Source: Syntrophus buswellii
Lineage (GTDB): Bacteria; Desulfobacterota; Syntrophia; Syntrophales; Syntrophaceae
DNA: 64,000 nt
Direction of reading: 5' to 3'
NCBI RefSeq assembly: GCF_046097065.1
Contig: NZ_CP175563.1
Coordinates: 372,001 to 436,000, forward strand
Part shown: positions 25,636 through 34,138 of the stretch, piece after piece
Layout: each line of letters starts with the position of its first letter
Position numbering within the stretch: position 1 is the stretch's first letter
Made by a program: the position numbers and the translations under genes
The notes under the pieces: model-generated
Database searches by the model: none
Seen by the model: only the letters and a program-made list of their open reading frames with translations
Told to the model about the DNA's origin: nothing

Positions 25636-26916
25636 TTACCCTTCGCTGCTTCCCGGGTTGCCATGCCTTTTTCCCTCGATGGCCAGGAAGTTGCCGGGAG
25701 GAATGGATGCGAGTTCAACATCCTGCTCCGCCTTCAAGCGTTCAAATTTTACCGTCGATTTGACGGTGATGTCCGACCCCCTTGGAACCGAAATCGATAA
25801 AGGATTTATGGGGCGGTCGTTGATCCTCATCTCGAAATGAAGATGCGGCCCCGTCGCAAGTCCTGTTGATCCGACGAGCCCTATCAAAGAACCCTGGCTG
25901 ACCTCTGTTCCCTGCCTTAAACGTTCGTGGATTTTCGACAAATGGCCATAATACGTCTGATAACCGCCGGGATGCTTCAGAATCACAAGATTGCCGTACT
26001 GTCCCCGGCGTCCCGCAAAAACGACCGATCCATCGCCTGCCGCCGAAACAGGGGTACCTTCGGGGGCCGCATAGTCGACCCCGTGATGAGGCCTGGTGAT
26101 CTTCAGGATCGGATGGTAGCGACCGTTGGAGAACGTTGAACTGATCCGCCTGAAGTTCAATGGAGCCCTGAGGAAGGTTTTTTTCAGGGACTTCCCCGAT
26201 GCATCGTAATAATCCGTACCCTCTTCATCCGTGAACCGGTAGGCGCGGTATGCCTTTCCGTTGTTGATGACCTCGGCGGAAAGAATATTGCCGTATTTTT
26301 TCAGGGTTCCATTGAGGTAAAACCCCTCGGCGACCAGCCTGAAGGTGTCGCCCTTTCTGATGTCTGTTGTAAAATCTATATCCCAGGCGAAGATATCGGA
26401 GAGATTCTGTGCAAGCACCAGGGACTCTTTGCCATGCCCCAGGGCAGAAATCAGATTATCCTGGATGACCCCGCCGATGTGCTCGATCTTCTTTTCGTAA
26501 GGCACAGGGATCTTTTCCGCGCAGAAACCTTCCTCGCCGCAGGTGATATTCAGGATGGTGTCCTCATCGATCCAGTATGTGAAGGAGTTTATCTGTTTGT
26601 TTTCATCGAGGCGAATCCGATAGGGCTGGTTAACCCGGAGATATCTGAGTTTATAAATACTTGCCGATGCTTCTTTTAAACTGAAGAGATCGTTCAGGTT
26701 CAGTTCGTAGTGTTTAAAAATGTCAAAGAGGGTTTCACCTTTTCTGATTTTTCCCGTTATTTCGTGAAATTCTTCCGATTCGGTTACCTTGATCTCTTCG
26801 TCGAAATCCGTTTTTTCCGGGAGATTGAAACCGGCAAGGACTGTTAAAAAAAACGTCGGGACAATCGTGGAAAAAAGAATGTAAACAAGAGTTGACCGGA
26901 TGAAGATTTTTTTCAT
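25636..26916 (-). CDS. M23-family murein metallopeptidase
   Basis: The 426-residue envelope protein has an N-terminal membrane anchor or signal (IRSTLVYILFSTIVPTFFLTVLAGF). An opacity-associated/LysM-like region follows (KIRKGETLFDIFKHYELNLNDLFSL). The C-terminal M23 domain (about 285-390) has the zinc ligands in HHGVDYAAPEGTPV and HLHFEM, plus YYGHLSKI. Cleaves peptidoglycan cross-bridges; family relatives (MepM, NlpD-like) act in wall growth or division. The start follows GGAGAG at seven bases. It lies 62 bases after marR on the same strand, which suggests co-transcription and a link between wall remodelling and osmotic control. Confidence 0.9.
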   Translation of the reverse strand: MKKIFIRSTLVYILFSTIVPTFFLTVLAGFNLPEKTDFDEEIKVTESEEFHEITGKIRKGETLFDIFKHYELNLNDLFSLKEASASIYKLRYLRVNQPYRIRLDENKQINSFTYWIDEDTILNITCGEEGFCAEKIPVPYEKKIEHIGGVIQDNLISALGHGKESLVLAQNLSDIFAWDIDFTTDIRKGDTFRLVAEGFYLNGTLKKYGNILSAEVINNGKAYRAYRFTDEEGTDYYDASGKSLKKTFLRAPLNFRRISSTFSNGRYHPILKITRPHHGVDYAAPEGTPVSAAGDGSVVFAGRRGQYGNLVILKHPGGYQTYYGHLSKIHERLRQGTEVSQGSLIGLVGSTGLATGPHLHFEMRINDRPINPLSISVPRGSDITVKSTVKFERLKAEQDVELASIPPGNFLAIEGKRHGNPGSSEG

Positions 26917-26978
26917 TCGATTTCTCTCCGCCTCTCCGTTGAATTCAGTTAAGTCGCTGTAATTGCGGCATGTCTATC

Positions 26979-27473
26979 TTAACTTCTGTAGCTCTGTCCG
27001 CCGGGGAACAGGTTGGCCGAGACGTCCAGCTTCTCGGCTTCCATGAGCTTTACCACCTGCTCCAGGGATTCGGCGATGACCATCTGCTCCGATTCGGGAA
27101 GCCTCGACAGGGACTCCGACAGCTTGTGCTGAAGCGGCGACGGAGCTTTGAGAATGATTTCCCTTCCGGATTGGGAAATTTCCAGGTACACCTTGCGATG
27201 ATCCTCCGAACTTCTCGTTCGAGTCAGATATCCCTTCGCTTCCAGTCGATCAATGATCCCGTTGGCCGTGCTTATTCCAAGGTTCACCATCCTGGCCAGA
27301 TCCGTGAGGGTTGTCCGGCTTGATTCCGCTAATGCACCGAGACACAAAAGCTGGGGCGTTGTCAGTCCGAACTCCGAGTTTAATTTTTTGGAATGGATAT
27401 GGACGGCGCGGATGACGCGACGCAAAGCGCGTATGATTCGATATTCATAAGCATTGCCACTTTCTGTTGTCAT
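26979..27473 (-). CDS. MarR-family transcriptional regulator
   Basis: The 164-residue protein is a winged-helix regulator. Its dimerisation helices surround the DNA-binding core (LTTPQLLCLGALAESSRTTLTDLARMVNLGISTANGIIDRLEAKGYLTRTRSSEDHRKVYLEIS). The start ATG at 27471-27473 follows AAAGGA by seven bases; the longer open frame to 27842 would read through the promoter and operator. It closely resembles MarR-type regulators found beside ectoine or osmolyte genes in its RSSEDHRKVYLEIS wing, but that is family inference. The operator in its own leader also occurs in front of ablA (36.4 kb), so it likely controls itself, the M23-mscS genes behind it, and ablAB. Confidence 0.93.
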   Translation of the reverse strand: MTTESGNAYEYRIIRALRRVIRAVHIHSKKLNSEFGLTTPQLLCLGALAESSRTTLTDLARMVNLGISTANGIIDRLEAKGYLTRTRSSEDHRKVYLEISQSGREIILKAPSPLQHKLSESLSRLPESEQMVIAESLEQVVKLMEAEKLDVSANLFPGGQSYRS

Positions 27474-27492
27474 GGACAATCCTTTCTGGTAA

Positions 27493-27513
27493 AATATTTC
27501 GTGTAAGAATATT
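27493..27513. promoter_or_regulatory. Putative MarR operator in its own leader
   Basis: AATATT-TCGTGTAAG-AATATT: two identical self-complementary arms 15 bp apart, ending 20 bases upstream of the marR start. The same arrangement recurs at 36397-36432 before ablA. Confidence 0.75.
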
Positions 27514-27522
27514 AATTGCCGC

Positions 27523-27551
27523 TGGATAATCGGTTCTGAAAAATATGTCAA
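27523..27551 (-). promoter_or_regulatory. Sigma-70-type promoter of marR
   Basis: On the minus strand TTGACA (27546-27551), 17-base spacer, TATCCA (27523-27528). The -35 and spacer (TTGACA-TATTTTTCAGAACC) closely match those of the ablA promoter. The -10 is weak; the operator lies just downstream of it. Confidence 0.6.
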
Positions 27552-27723
27552 GAGAAAACAAACCCTCATTCCGCTTTTGAGCTGCTTCCGGGAATGGGTT
27601 GCCCGGCCCCGGAATGTCGGGAAGAAGCCGGAATCGAGCCTTTCCCCATGGTGTTGCTGCAAAGATTTCCCGGATCCAGGTTGAAGGCGGGATAAAACCA
27701 ACGGTGATTTGGTGAGGAGGCCC

Positions 27724-28392
27724 ATGCAGATCGATCCTTTCGCAGTGAAGGACTGCGCACTCATTGCGGTAGCCACCGGGGAGCACGTGGTAACTCTTCG
27801 CGAGCTCAAGGACAGGCTGGGAACCATACCGACAAGCTGCATCTATTATCATTTCTGGGGCGGCCTTTTGCGCCCCCGTTTCGACGACCCCCTCTATCAG
27901 AACGATTTTGCGATCTGGACCTGGCGGGGCATTCACGACAAAACACTGGCCGAGAGGCTCGCCGTGATCGATCCAACGGGTTTCAAGGACCTCGAAGAAC
28001 TGCGCAGGGAACTCATCGAGGTCATCGAAGAGCGGCTCGATGAAAACGAACTGCTTTCGTGGATCATACCATCCCAGAGGTTCCATTTCGTCCGGTCCCA
28101 GATCGTCGTTTTCGACACCGGCAAACGGTTTTCAACCATTGAAGATCTCTGTGAATACATCCCTCATATGTCACGGGGAGTCATCTTCTATCATTTAATC
28201 GATGCGCGCAGGAGAACCCCTCTGGGAAGAAATGATTTCACCGAATGGCTCATGGGCTATGGTGAAGAGCACCAGGAACTTGCCATGCGCATTGCCGGCA
28301 TAGACCCCTATTTCACGACGCTCAGCGAGCTTCGGAATGAACTGCATCAGGTCTTTGCTGCATACATGAGAGAAAGGCGGGGCCGGTCATGA
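27724..28392 (+). CDS. DUF5752-family protein of the trehalose operon
   Basis: The 222-residue soluble protein has no recognised catalytic motif. It contains two copies of a similar module: about residues 1-100 (VVTLRELKDRLGTIPTSCIYYHFWG, then DDPLYQNDFAIW) and about 120-215 (FSTIEDLCEYIPHMSRGVIFYHLID, then GRNDFTEWL). The conserved I-x-Y-H-F/L core in each suggests an internal duplication. The family is known from its regular position next to TreT-type trehalose synthases; its function is not established. ATG at 27724 follows GAGGAGG. It overlaps the next gene by four bases. Confidence 0.85.
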   Translation: MQIDPFAVKDCALIAVATGEHVVTLRELKDRLGTIPTSCIYYHFWGGLLRPRFDDPLYQNDFAIWTWRGIHDKTLAERLAVIDPTGFKDLEELRRELIEVIEERLDENELLSWIIPSQRFHFVRSQIVVFDTGKRFSTIEDLCEYIPHMSRGVIFYHLIDARRRTPLGRNDFTEWLMGYGEEHQELAMRIAGIDPYFTTLSELRNELHQVFAAYMRERRGRS

Positions 28393-29624
28393 CACTGCTG
28401 GAGAACTATGCCCAAATTGTCGGCGAGGACGTCATCCATCACCTGGAGCTGCTCGCTGCGAATCTCCAGGGCATGAAGGTCGTGCATGTCAATTCCACTC
28501 GGGAAGGGGGCGGGGTTGCGGAGATTCTCCACTGGCTCATTCCCCTGAAGCGGGAGTTGGGGATCGACGCTCAATGGGAGGTGATCTCCGGGACCGATCC
28601 GTTCTTTTCGTTCACGAAACTGATGCACAATGGCCTCCAGGGTAAGAGGGTGGAACTGCATCCCGACCATCTGGCGGAATATGAACGGGTTAACGAGATG
28701 AACGCTGAGTCCCTCCGGAAGACTCTTGAGGAGGCTGATCTGGTTTTCATCCACGACCCGCAGCCAGCAGCGCTTCCGCAGTTTATTCCCAACCGGCGGG
28801 GGAAATGGATATGGCGCTGCCACATCGATGCGAGCCGCCCGTTCCGGCCGGTCTGGAAATTCCTGCGGGCGTTCGTCGAACCTTACTCCGCCAGCATCTG
28901 GTCGCTGTCCGAGTTCGCCCAGCCGCTTCCCCATCCTCTCTACCTTGTTGCCCCGAGCATCGATCCCCTGAGCGAGAAGAACATCGATCTGGGGCACGAT
29001 GAACTTTCGGCCATGTACCACAAGTGGGGCCTGGATCCGGAACGGCCCATCATTACCCAGGTATCGCGCTTCGACCGGTTCAAGGACCCCATTGGAGTGA
29101 TCCGTGCCTACAGGATGGTGAGGGAATTTTCACCGATTCAACTTGTCCTTGCAGGCGGAGGGGCCGCCGATGACCCCGAAGGAGAGGAGATGATCCGTCG
29201 GGTCAAAGAGAACGCCGGTACGGACGAGGATATCCATGTCCTTCTCCTTCCCAGTGATGACCACCGGACCATTAACGCCTTCCAGAGAATCTCGGACATT
29301 GTGATCCAGAAGTCCACCCGGGAAGGGTTCGGCCTCACCGTGACCGAAGCGATGTGGAAGAGCAAGCCGGTAATCGGAGGGGATACGGGGGGGATCCGGC
29401 TTCAGGTTGTGGACCATCACACCGGTTTCCTCGTCACCTCGCCGGAGGGCGCCGCCCTGAGAATCCGGTACCTGCTGAAGCACCGGGACCAGCTGACGGA
29501 GATGGGGGAGAAGGCCCATCATTTTGTCCTGGAAAACTTCCTGGTGACGCGCCATCTCCGTGAATACCTCACCCTGATGCATGCCGTCATGTTCGAAACC
29601 CGGGAAAGGATCGAGACCTGGTGA
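28389..29624 (+). CDS. treT: Trehalose glycosyltransferring synthase, TreT-like (GT4)
   Basis: The 411-residue GT-B enzyme fits TreT, which joins a nucleotide-activated glucose (ADP- or UDP-glucose) to free glucose to give trehalose directly. N-terminal Rossmann domain: VVHVNSTREGGGVAEILHWLIPL, typical of TreT. The C-terminal domain has the GT4 donor site: QVSRFDRFKDPIGVIRAY, then the E-x7-E region KSTREGFGLTVTEAMW and GGDTGGIRLQVVD. It starts within the DUF5752 stop (ATGA) and its stop overlaps the otsB start, so all are one transcript. No phosphatase is needed for this route, in contrast to the OtsAB genes behind it. Confidence 0.88.
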   Translation: MTLLENYAQIVGEDVIHHLELLAANLQGMKVVHVNSTREGGGVAEILHWLIPLKRELGIDAQWEVISGTDPFFSFTKLMHNGLQGKRVELHPDHLAEYERVNEMNAESLRKTLEEADLVFIHDPQPAALPQFIPNRRGKWIWRCHIDASRPFRPVWKFLRAFVEPYSASIWSLSEFAQPLPHPLYLVAPSIDPLSEKNIDLGHDELSAMYHKWGLDPERPIITQVSRFDRFKDPIGVIRAYRMVREFSPIQLVLAGGGAADDPEGEEMIRRVKENAGTDEDIHVLLLPSDDHRTINAFQRISDIVIQKSTREGFGLTVTEAMWKSKPVIGGDTGGIRLQVVDHHTGFLVTSPEGAALRIRYLLKHRDQLTEMGEKAHHFVLENFLVTRHLREYLTLMHAVMFETRERIETW

Positions 29625-30433
29625 TTTCCTCGCGCGTCTTTCCCATACCGGTCCGGGGCATCCCGGATTTCTGGAAGAGGCTTCAGTCCGCCAGGGCGAG
29701 TTTCCTCGTCCTGGACTATGACGGAACCGTCGCCCCGTTCCAGGTCGCGCGGATGGAAGCCTACCCGATGGCCGGCATCCCGGATCTTATCGCCAGGATT
29801 CGGAACAGGACTTCCGGCGGCATTGCCGTCGCTTCCGGCAGGCCCATTGCCGAGATCGAAAAGCTTCTCGGCGTGCCAGGCATCATGACAATCGGAAGCC
29901 ATGGATGCGAGTTCCACGATTCCGATGGCACCCTGGAAATCCGGAAGCCGTCTCAAATTCAGAGGGAAGGACTTGGCAAAGCCCTGGAGACCGGCATCCG
30001 CAGGGGAATAAAGGATCAGCTCGAAGTAAAGGCGGCCAGTATCGCTCTCCATACACGAGGGCAGGTGGACGATGAGGCGCTGTCCATGGAGAAATGGGCG
30101 GTGGACAGCTGGACCCCCATTGCCCGTCTCCACAATCTTGAAGTGAGGGGGTTCAACGGCGGCGTCGAACTGAGGTGCACCGGCCTGGACAAGGGGAGCG
30201 CCTTGCAGATCCTGCTTGCCCGCCAGCCGGAAGACGCCTTCTGCGTCTATCTCGGAGACGATGAAACCGACGAAGACGCATTCCGGGTTCTTTTGGGCCG
30301 AGGCATCGGCATCAAAGTTGGAAATGCCGACGTTCCCACGACTGCAGCGGGCTTTCTGCCCGATATCGAAGCGGTGAAAGACTTTCTTGAGGGATGGGAC
30401 GCTCTAGCCCCCGAGGGGCATCAGGAGGATTGA
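29621..30433 (+). CDS. otsB: Trehalose-6-phosphate phosphatase
   Basis: The 270-residue HAD-superfamily enzyme removes phosphate from trehalose 6-phosphate. Motif I is VLDYDGTVAPF with the nucleophile Asp and acid/base Asp; motif II includes IAVASGRPIAEIE. The cap region has GSHGCEFHDSDG; motif III Lys lies in GLDKGSALQ; motif IV is YLGDDETDEDAF. Start is a GTG (29621-29623) overlapping the treT TGA by four bases. A GTG start with overlap implies coupled translation. It works with OtsA, whose gene starts two bases after this stop. Confidence 0.93.
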   Translation: MISSRVFPIPVRGIPDFWKRLQSARASFLVLDYDGTVAPFQVARMEAYPMAGIPDLIARIRNRTSGGIAVASGRPIAEIEKLLGVPGIMTIGSHGCEFHDSDGTLEIRKPSQIQREGLGKALETGIRRGIKDQLEVKAASIALHTRGQVDDEALSMEKWAVDSWTPIARLHNLEVRGFNGGVELRCTGLDKGSALQILLARQPEDAFCVYLGDDETDEDAFRVLLGRGIGIKVGNADVPTTAAGFLPDIEAVKDFLEGWDALAPEGHQED

Positions 30434-30435
30434 AC

Positions 30436-31938
30436 ATGGAGAAGAGAAGACTCGCCGTCATATCAAACCGCCTCCCCATTGTCTTGAAAAAAGAGCAGAG
30501 GGGGAAATGGCAGATCGAACCGGGATCCGGTGGTCTGGTGACAGCCCTGGGGCCGGTCCTCAAAAATCGCGATGGGATATGGATCGGCTGGATGGGCACG
30601 AATGCCGAGGAGGAGCCGGCTGGTCCTCTTCTCGAGGACCTCATCCGCAGGGGAACCCGGGAAACGGGATACTCCCTGAAGCCGGTCCATTTGACGAAAG
30701 AAGAGGTGAACAAGTATTATCACGGATTCTCCAACGAGATCCTCTGGCCCCTGTTCCATGACCTTTTTTCGCGCTGCAATTTCGATCTTTCGTACTGGCC
30801 GTTCTATGAGCAGGTGAACCGTAAGTTTGCACAGGCTGTTGTCTCGAATACGGACGAGAATGATTATGTGTGGGTCCAGGACTACCAGCTCATCCTGGTG
30901 GGCAGGGAGCTCAAGCGACTCGGATTAAAACGCCAGACGGGTTACTTCCTCCATATTCCTTTCCCGCCCCTGGACATTTTTCTCAAGCTGCCCTGGCGCT
31001 TCGAAATTCTCGAAGCGCTCATGGAATATGACCTTGTCGGCTTTCAGACCGTGAGAGATTTGAGGAATTTTGTCGGATGCGTTCGGGCGCTCTTCAATTA
31101 CAAGGTTGCAAAGGAAAAGTTCATGAACCGGATTCTTCGTCCCGACGGCGAGGTTCTCGTAGGAGCCTTTCCCATCAGCATCGATTACAGAGAATTTGAA
31201 GACCTTGCCCGAACCGGTGAAGTGGCCGAGATGGCATGGAGCATCCACGAAAACCTCCCCAATCGGCAGCTCGTCCTTGGTGTGGACCGCCTTGACTATA
31301 CCAAGGGTATTCCTCACCGGCTTCTGGCCTTCGCCCATGCCCTGGAGTGCTATCCGGACATGCGCCGGAAGGTTACGCTGATCCAGGTGGTGGTCCCCAG
31401 CCGTGTGGATGTGGAAGAGTATGGAAATCTCAAGCAGGAGATCGAACGCATCGTGGGGGAGATCAACGGGAGGTTCACGGAAGTCGGCTGGACGCCGATC
31501 CACTATATATACCGGTCATTGCCGCGCCAGGAACTTGTCGCCTACTACAAAACCTGCGAGATCGCGCTGGTCACCCCGCTGAAAGACGGCATGAATCTCA
31601 TCGCGAAGGAATACTGTGCAAGCAACATAGAGGAAAAAGGGATCCTCATCCTGAGCGAATTCGCCGGCGCCGCCTCTCAACTCCACCGGGACGCGCTTCT
31701 TGTCAACCCCTATGACAGGCAGCGGATGGCCGATACGATTCATGCCGCCTTGCGCATGCAGGATGATGAGCGGCAGGCCCGAATGCGGAGGCTCAGGCGG
31801 TTCATCAAGAGGCACGATATTATCAACTGGGTCAATTCTTTTCTCCATGCAGGCATTGCAAGGAATTTAGGGGACTTTCCCCAGGCCGAGTTCTTTGTGC
31901 CTTCTCCGAACGGCGGCGTCGGGAGCGATGACGAATAA
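30436..31938 (+). CDS. otsA: Trehalose-6-phosphate synthase (GT20)
   Basis: The 500-residue retaining GT-B enzyme makes trehalose 6-phosphate from nucleotide-glucose and glucose 6-phosphate. The N-terminus VISNRLPIVLKKE is the family hallmark. The substrate-contact regions are WIGWMG, VWVQDYQLILVGRELK, the Arg/Lys pair in GVDRLDYTKGIPHRL, and LVTPLKDGMNLIAKEYCA. ATG at 30436 follows AGGAGG by seven bases; an upstream in-frame extension would overlap otsB and is rejected. It is the last gene of the operon before a strong terminator. Confidence 0.96.
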   Translation: MEKRRLAVISNRLPIVLKKEQRGKWQIEPGSGGLVTALGPVLKNRDGIWIGWMGTNAEEEPAGPLLEDLIRRGTRETGYSLKPVHLTKEEVNKYYHGFSNEILWPLFHDLFSRCNFDLSYWPFYEQVNRKFAQAVVSNTDENDYVWVQDYQLILVGRELKRLGLKRQTGYFLHIPFPPLDIFLKLPWRFEILEALMEYDLVGFQTVRDLRNFVGCVRALFNYKVAKEKFMNRILRPDGEVLVGAFPISIDYREFEDLARTGEVAEMAWSIHENLPNRQLVLGVDRLDYTKGIPHRLLAFAHALECYPDMRRKVTLIQVVVPSRVDVEEYGNLKQEIERIVGEINGRFTEVGWTPIHYIYRSLPRQELVAYYKTCEIALVTPLKDGMNLIAKEYCASNIEEKGILILSEFAGAASQLHRDALLVNPYDRQRMADTIHAALRMQDDERQARMRRLRRFIKRHDIINWVNSFLHAGIARNLGDFPQAEFFVPSPNGGVGSDDE

Positions 31939-31999
31939 GCCCATCTGAAAAAAAAGGACCTTCGACGATCCGGAGGCGCTCCGGAGCCCGGCGCATTCG

Positions 32000-32038
32000 A
32001 AAAAGGGCCTCCCGACACATGGCCGGGAGGCCCTTTTT
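32000..32038. terminator. Bidirectional terminator between otsA and the ompA-like gene
   Basis: Arms AAAAAGGGCCTCCCG and CGGGAGGCCCTTTTT are exact inverted repeats around a nine-base loop; T-runs follow on both strands. Confidence 0.92.
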
Positions 32039-32080
32039 GAAGTCTGCCTGCCTCCTTACCAGGGGGCCATAGGGAAGTTC

Positions 32081-32989
32081 CTATTGCGGGTTCTGGGCAT
32101 CTTCAAGAATGATCACTTCAACGCGGCGGTTCTGCTGGCGTCCGGCAGCGGTCTTGTTGCTGGCCACCGGAGAGGTTTCTCCGTAACCCTTTGTCGCGAT
32201 GCGGCTCTCATCAATCCCCTTTTCAACCATGGCCTTCTTGACTGCGTCGGCCCGTCGCTTGGAAAGTGTCAAATTATATTCCGAACTTCCCCTGCTGTCC
32301 GTGTGACCTTCGATGACGATTTTCCGAGTGGGGTATTTATTCATGAACTGGCTCAACTGATCGATGTTCTTTTCGGCTCCCGCTGTAAGAGTGGCCCGGT
32401 TCGTCGCAAAAAGGATATCGCCCAGGGTGACAACCATTCCCCGGTCGGTCGGCCTTGCCTTGAGTTCCTCCAGTTCGGCTTTCAGCCGTGCAAGTTCGGC
32501 TGTCTTTCGCTCCACTTCAAGTGCTTTCTGCTCCGCTTCCATCCGGGCTTTTTCCAGCGCCGCCGCTTTTTCCTTTGCGGTGAGCGTGGCCTTGCCTAGT
32601 TGCTTTTCACGAAGCTGCAGGATCAGCTGATCCTTTTCTTTTGAAAGGTTCAAGGTTTCCTGCTCCGCCAGCGTACGTTCCGCCGATGCAACGGCAAGCT
32701 GTGTCTTTCTTTCGGACATGTAGGCCAGATGCTCCTTTTGGGCGGCGTCATCCTCAACCTTTTCCGCCTCTTTCAGTGTCTGCTCCGCCTCATAAAGAGG
32801 AACGGCGGAGACTGAAGCAATCTGGGGGTTCTGCTTGGCTTCTTCAAGAGCGGCCCGCGCTTTGGTTACGGCATCTATGGCCCTCTGTTCCTGGGGGGTG
32901 ATGCCGGCACATCCGGCTATAAACAAGGATATTCCCATCAAAAGCAGAATGTCGACGATGATGAATCTGTTTCTTTTGACTTTCTCCAT
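32081..32989 (-). CDS. DUF4398/OmpA-domain lipoprotein
   Basis: From the ATG at 32989 (GGAG seven bases upstream) the protein has 302 residues. A lipoprotein signal is seen: DILLLMGISLFIAGC, with Cys at about 27. Residues about 30-110 are a DUF4398-type helical region, followed by a long Glu/Lys/Ala coiled coil up to about 185. The C-terminal OmpA-like domain (about 195-295) carries the peptidoglycan-binding pattern VIEGHTDSRGSSEYNLTLS and RRADAVKKAM. It probably tethers the outer membrane to the wall. It lies 13 bases after the smaller DUF4398 lipoprotein gene, forming a two-gene unit. Confidence 0.92.
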   Translation of the reverse strand: MEKVKRNRFIIVDILLLMGISLFIAGCAGITPQEQRAIDAVTKARAALEEAKQNPQIASVSAVPLYEAEQTLKEAEKVEDDAAQKEHLAYMSERKTQLAVASAERTLAEQETLNLSKEKDQLILQLREKQLGKATLTAKEKAAALEKARMEAEQKALEVERKTAELARLKAELEELKARPTDRGMVVTLGDILFATNRATLTAGAEKNIDQLSQFMNKYPTRKIVIEGHTDSRGSSEYNLTLSKRRADAVKKAMVEKGIDESRIATKGYGETSPVASNKTAAGRQQNRRVEVIILEDAQNPQ

Positions 32990-33002
32990 CTTTTTGCTCC
33001 TC

Positions 33003-33386
33003 CTATTTATGGCTTCGCTCCAATTCTTTTCGCATGGAATCGACCGTATTACGCATTTCCCCGGAAATCTCCTTTGCCTTTGCAGCCCGCGTCTTCGCCC
33101 TGGCGACATCGGCGTCGAGAGTCGCCTCATCGGCAAGGCGTCCCGCCTGCACGTACTCTTCGGCGGCCACGGCCTCCTTTGCCTGCTTTAATTTATCCTC
33201 TGAAATTCTCAGATCGAGCGGGGCATTCACGATGGCGTTACTTTCCCTGGCACCCGAGATCGCCCTTTCGGCGTTTGCGATCTTTTCGTTCGGCACCGCC
33301 ACTTTTTCCGCACAGCCCATGATTGTGAAGCCAAAAATGAGAGATGCGCCTGCCATGACAAGAACGATTTTGTTTTTTGAAATCAT
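33003..33386 (-). CDS. DUF4398-domain lipoprotein
   Basis: The 127-residue protein has a lipoprotein signal ending in FGFTIMGC (Cys about 25) and a helical mature part with the family pattern NAERAISGARESNAIVNAPLDL and LKQAKEAVAAEEYVQAGRLADEA. It lacks the OmpA domain of its downstream neighbour, with which it shares the helical module and an operon. The family is of unknown function; a helical outer-membrane-attached periplasmic bundle is likely. A stem ATCCGGCA/TGCCGGAT (33418-33446) lies in the leader. Confidence 0.88.
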   Translation of the reverse strand: MISKNKIVLVMAGASLIFGFTIMGCAEKVAVPNEKIANAERAISGARESNAIVNAPLDLRISEDKLKQAKEAVAAEEYVQAGRLADEATLDADVARAKTRAAKAKEISGEMRNTVDSMRKELERSHK

Positions 33387-34138
33387 TGGCTACTCCTTCC
33401 AAAATGAAAATTAGGCGATCCGGCAAAGACTGCTGAAGTGCCGGATGCGTTAACCCATGAAGCACAAACACCCGTTATGAACCGTCAGCGATCAAGCTGG
33501 CGGCTGAACCTGAAGGTTGAAGAACAAAGGATCAGCGAAAAGAAAAAAGGGTGTTTCCCTGCTCATTCCGGTTTTTGATGAAAAACGCCTGACGAGCCTG
33601 TTCTCCGGTTTTCCTGAATGCCCACATTTCGGGTTCTGATCGCCCGGCCATCTCGTTGCGACCCGGAACATCCTGGATTTTTTTTGGGGCGCCATGCCGG
33701 GCTTTCGGAGACTCCGTTGTGATTCACCAGGCGAGGTGAAATTCCTGATGGTGGATTTTAACCCCCGGGAATTCTTTTCCATGGGAATATTTTTGACCAG
33801 CGCATGTTCTTGATCCTGACCACGGCTTCTGACGGAATGCGGAGTCAGCATTTGCCTACAGAGACTGAGTCCGGCGGAATAACGACACGTTGACCTGGAT
33901 GAAACGCCCGTTGGGTTAAAAAATATCTCGTTTTAATAATTATAGCCTGTAATAATTGATGAGTAAATCCTTTTTTTATCGGCGGGTCCATGAAAGGGTT
34001 GATGAGGGCGTGTTGCCGGTCACCCCGTTTGATTCCAGCTTGTCTGAACGATGGAGGGGCCGGGAAACGGCTGTTATATCCGTGGGGCCGTCCACTTTCT
34101 GTGTTGCGGCGGCCCGGGTTTCTTGAAATCTGCCGAGA
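33387..34138. other. Gene-free region between DUF4398 operon and ablB
   Basis: No credible gene in these 752 bases. The open frame at 33492-33851 has no ribosome site and a random-looking protein. The part around 33910-33970 is AT-rich. Apart from the small stem at 33418-33446 I see nothing recognisable; it may hold decayed sequence. Confidence 0.5.

Noticed and set aside
33492..33851. 119-codon open frame in the gap before ablB
   Set aside because: No ribosome site and basic, random-looking protein; not supported.
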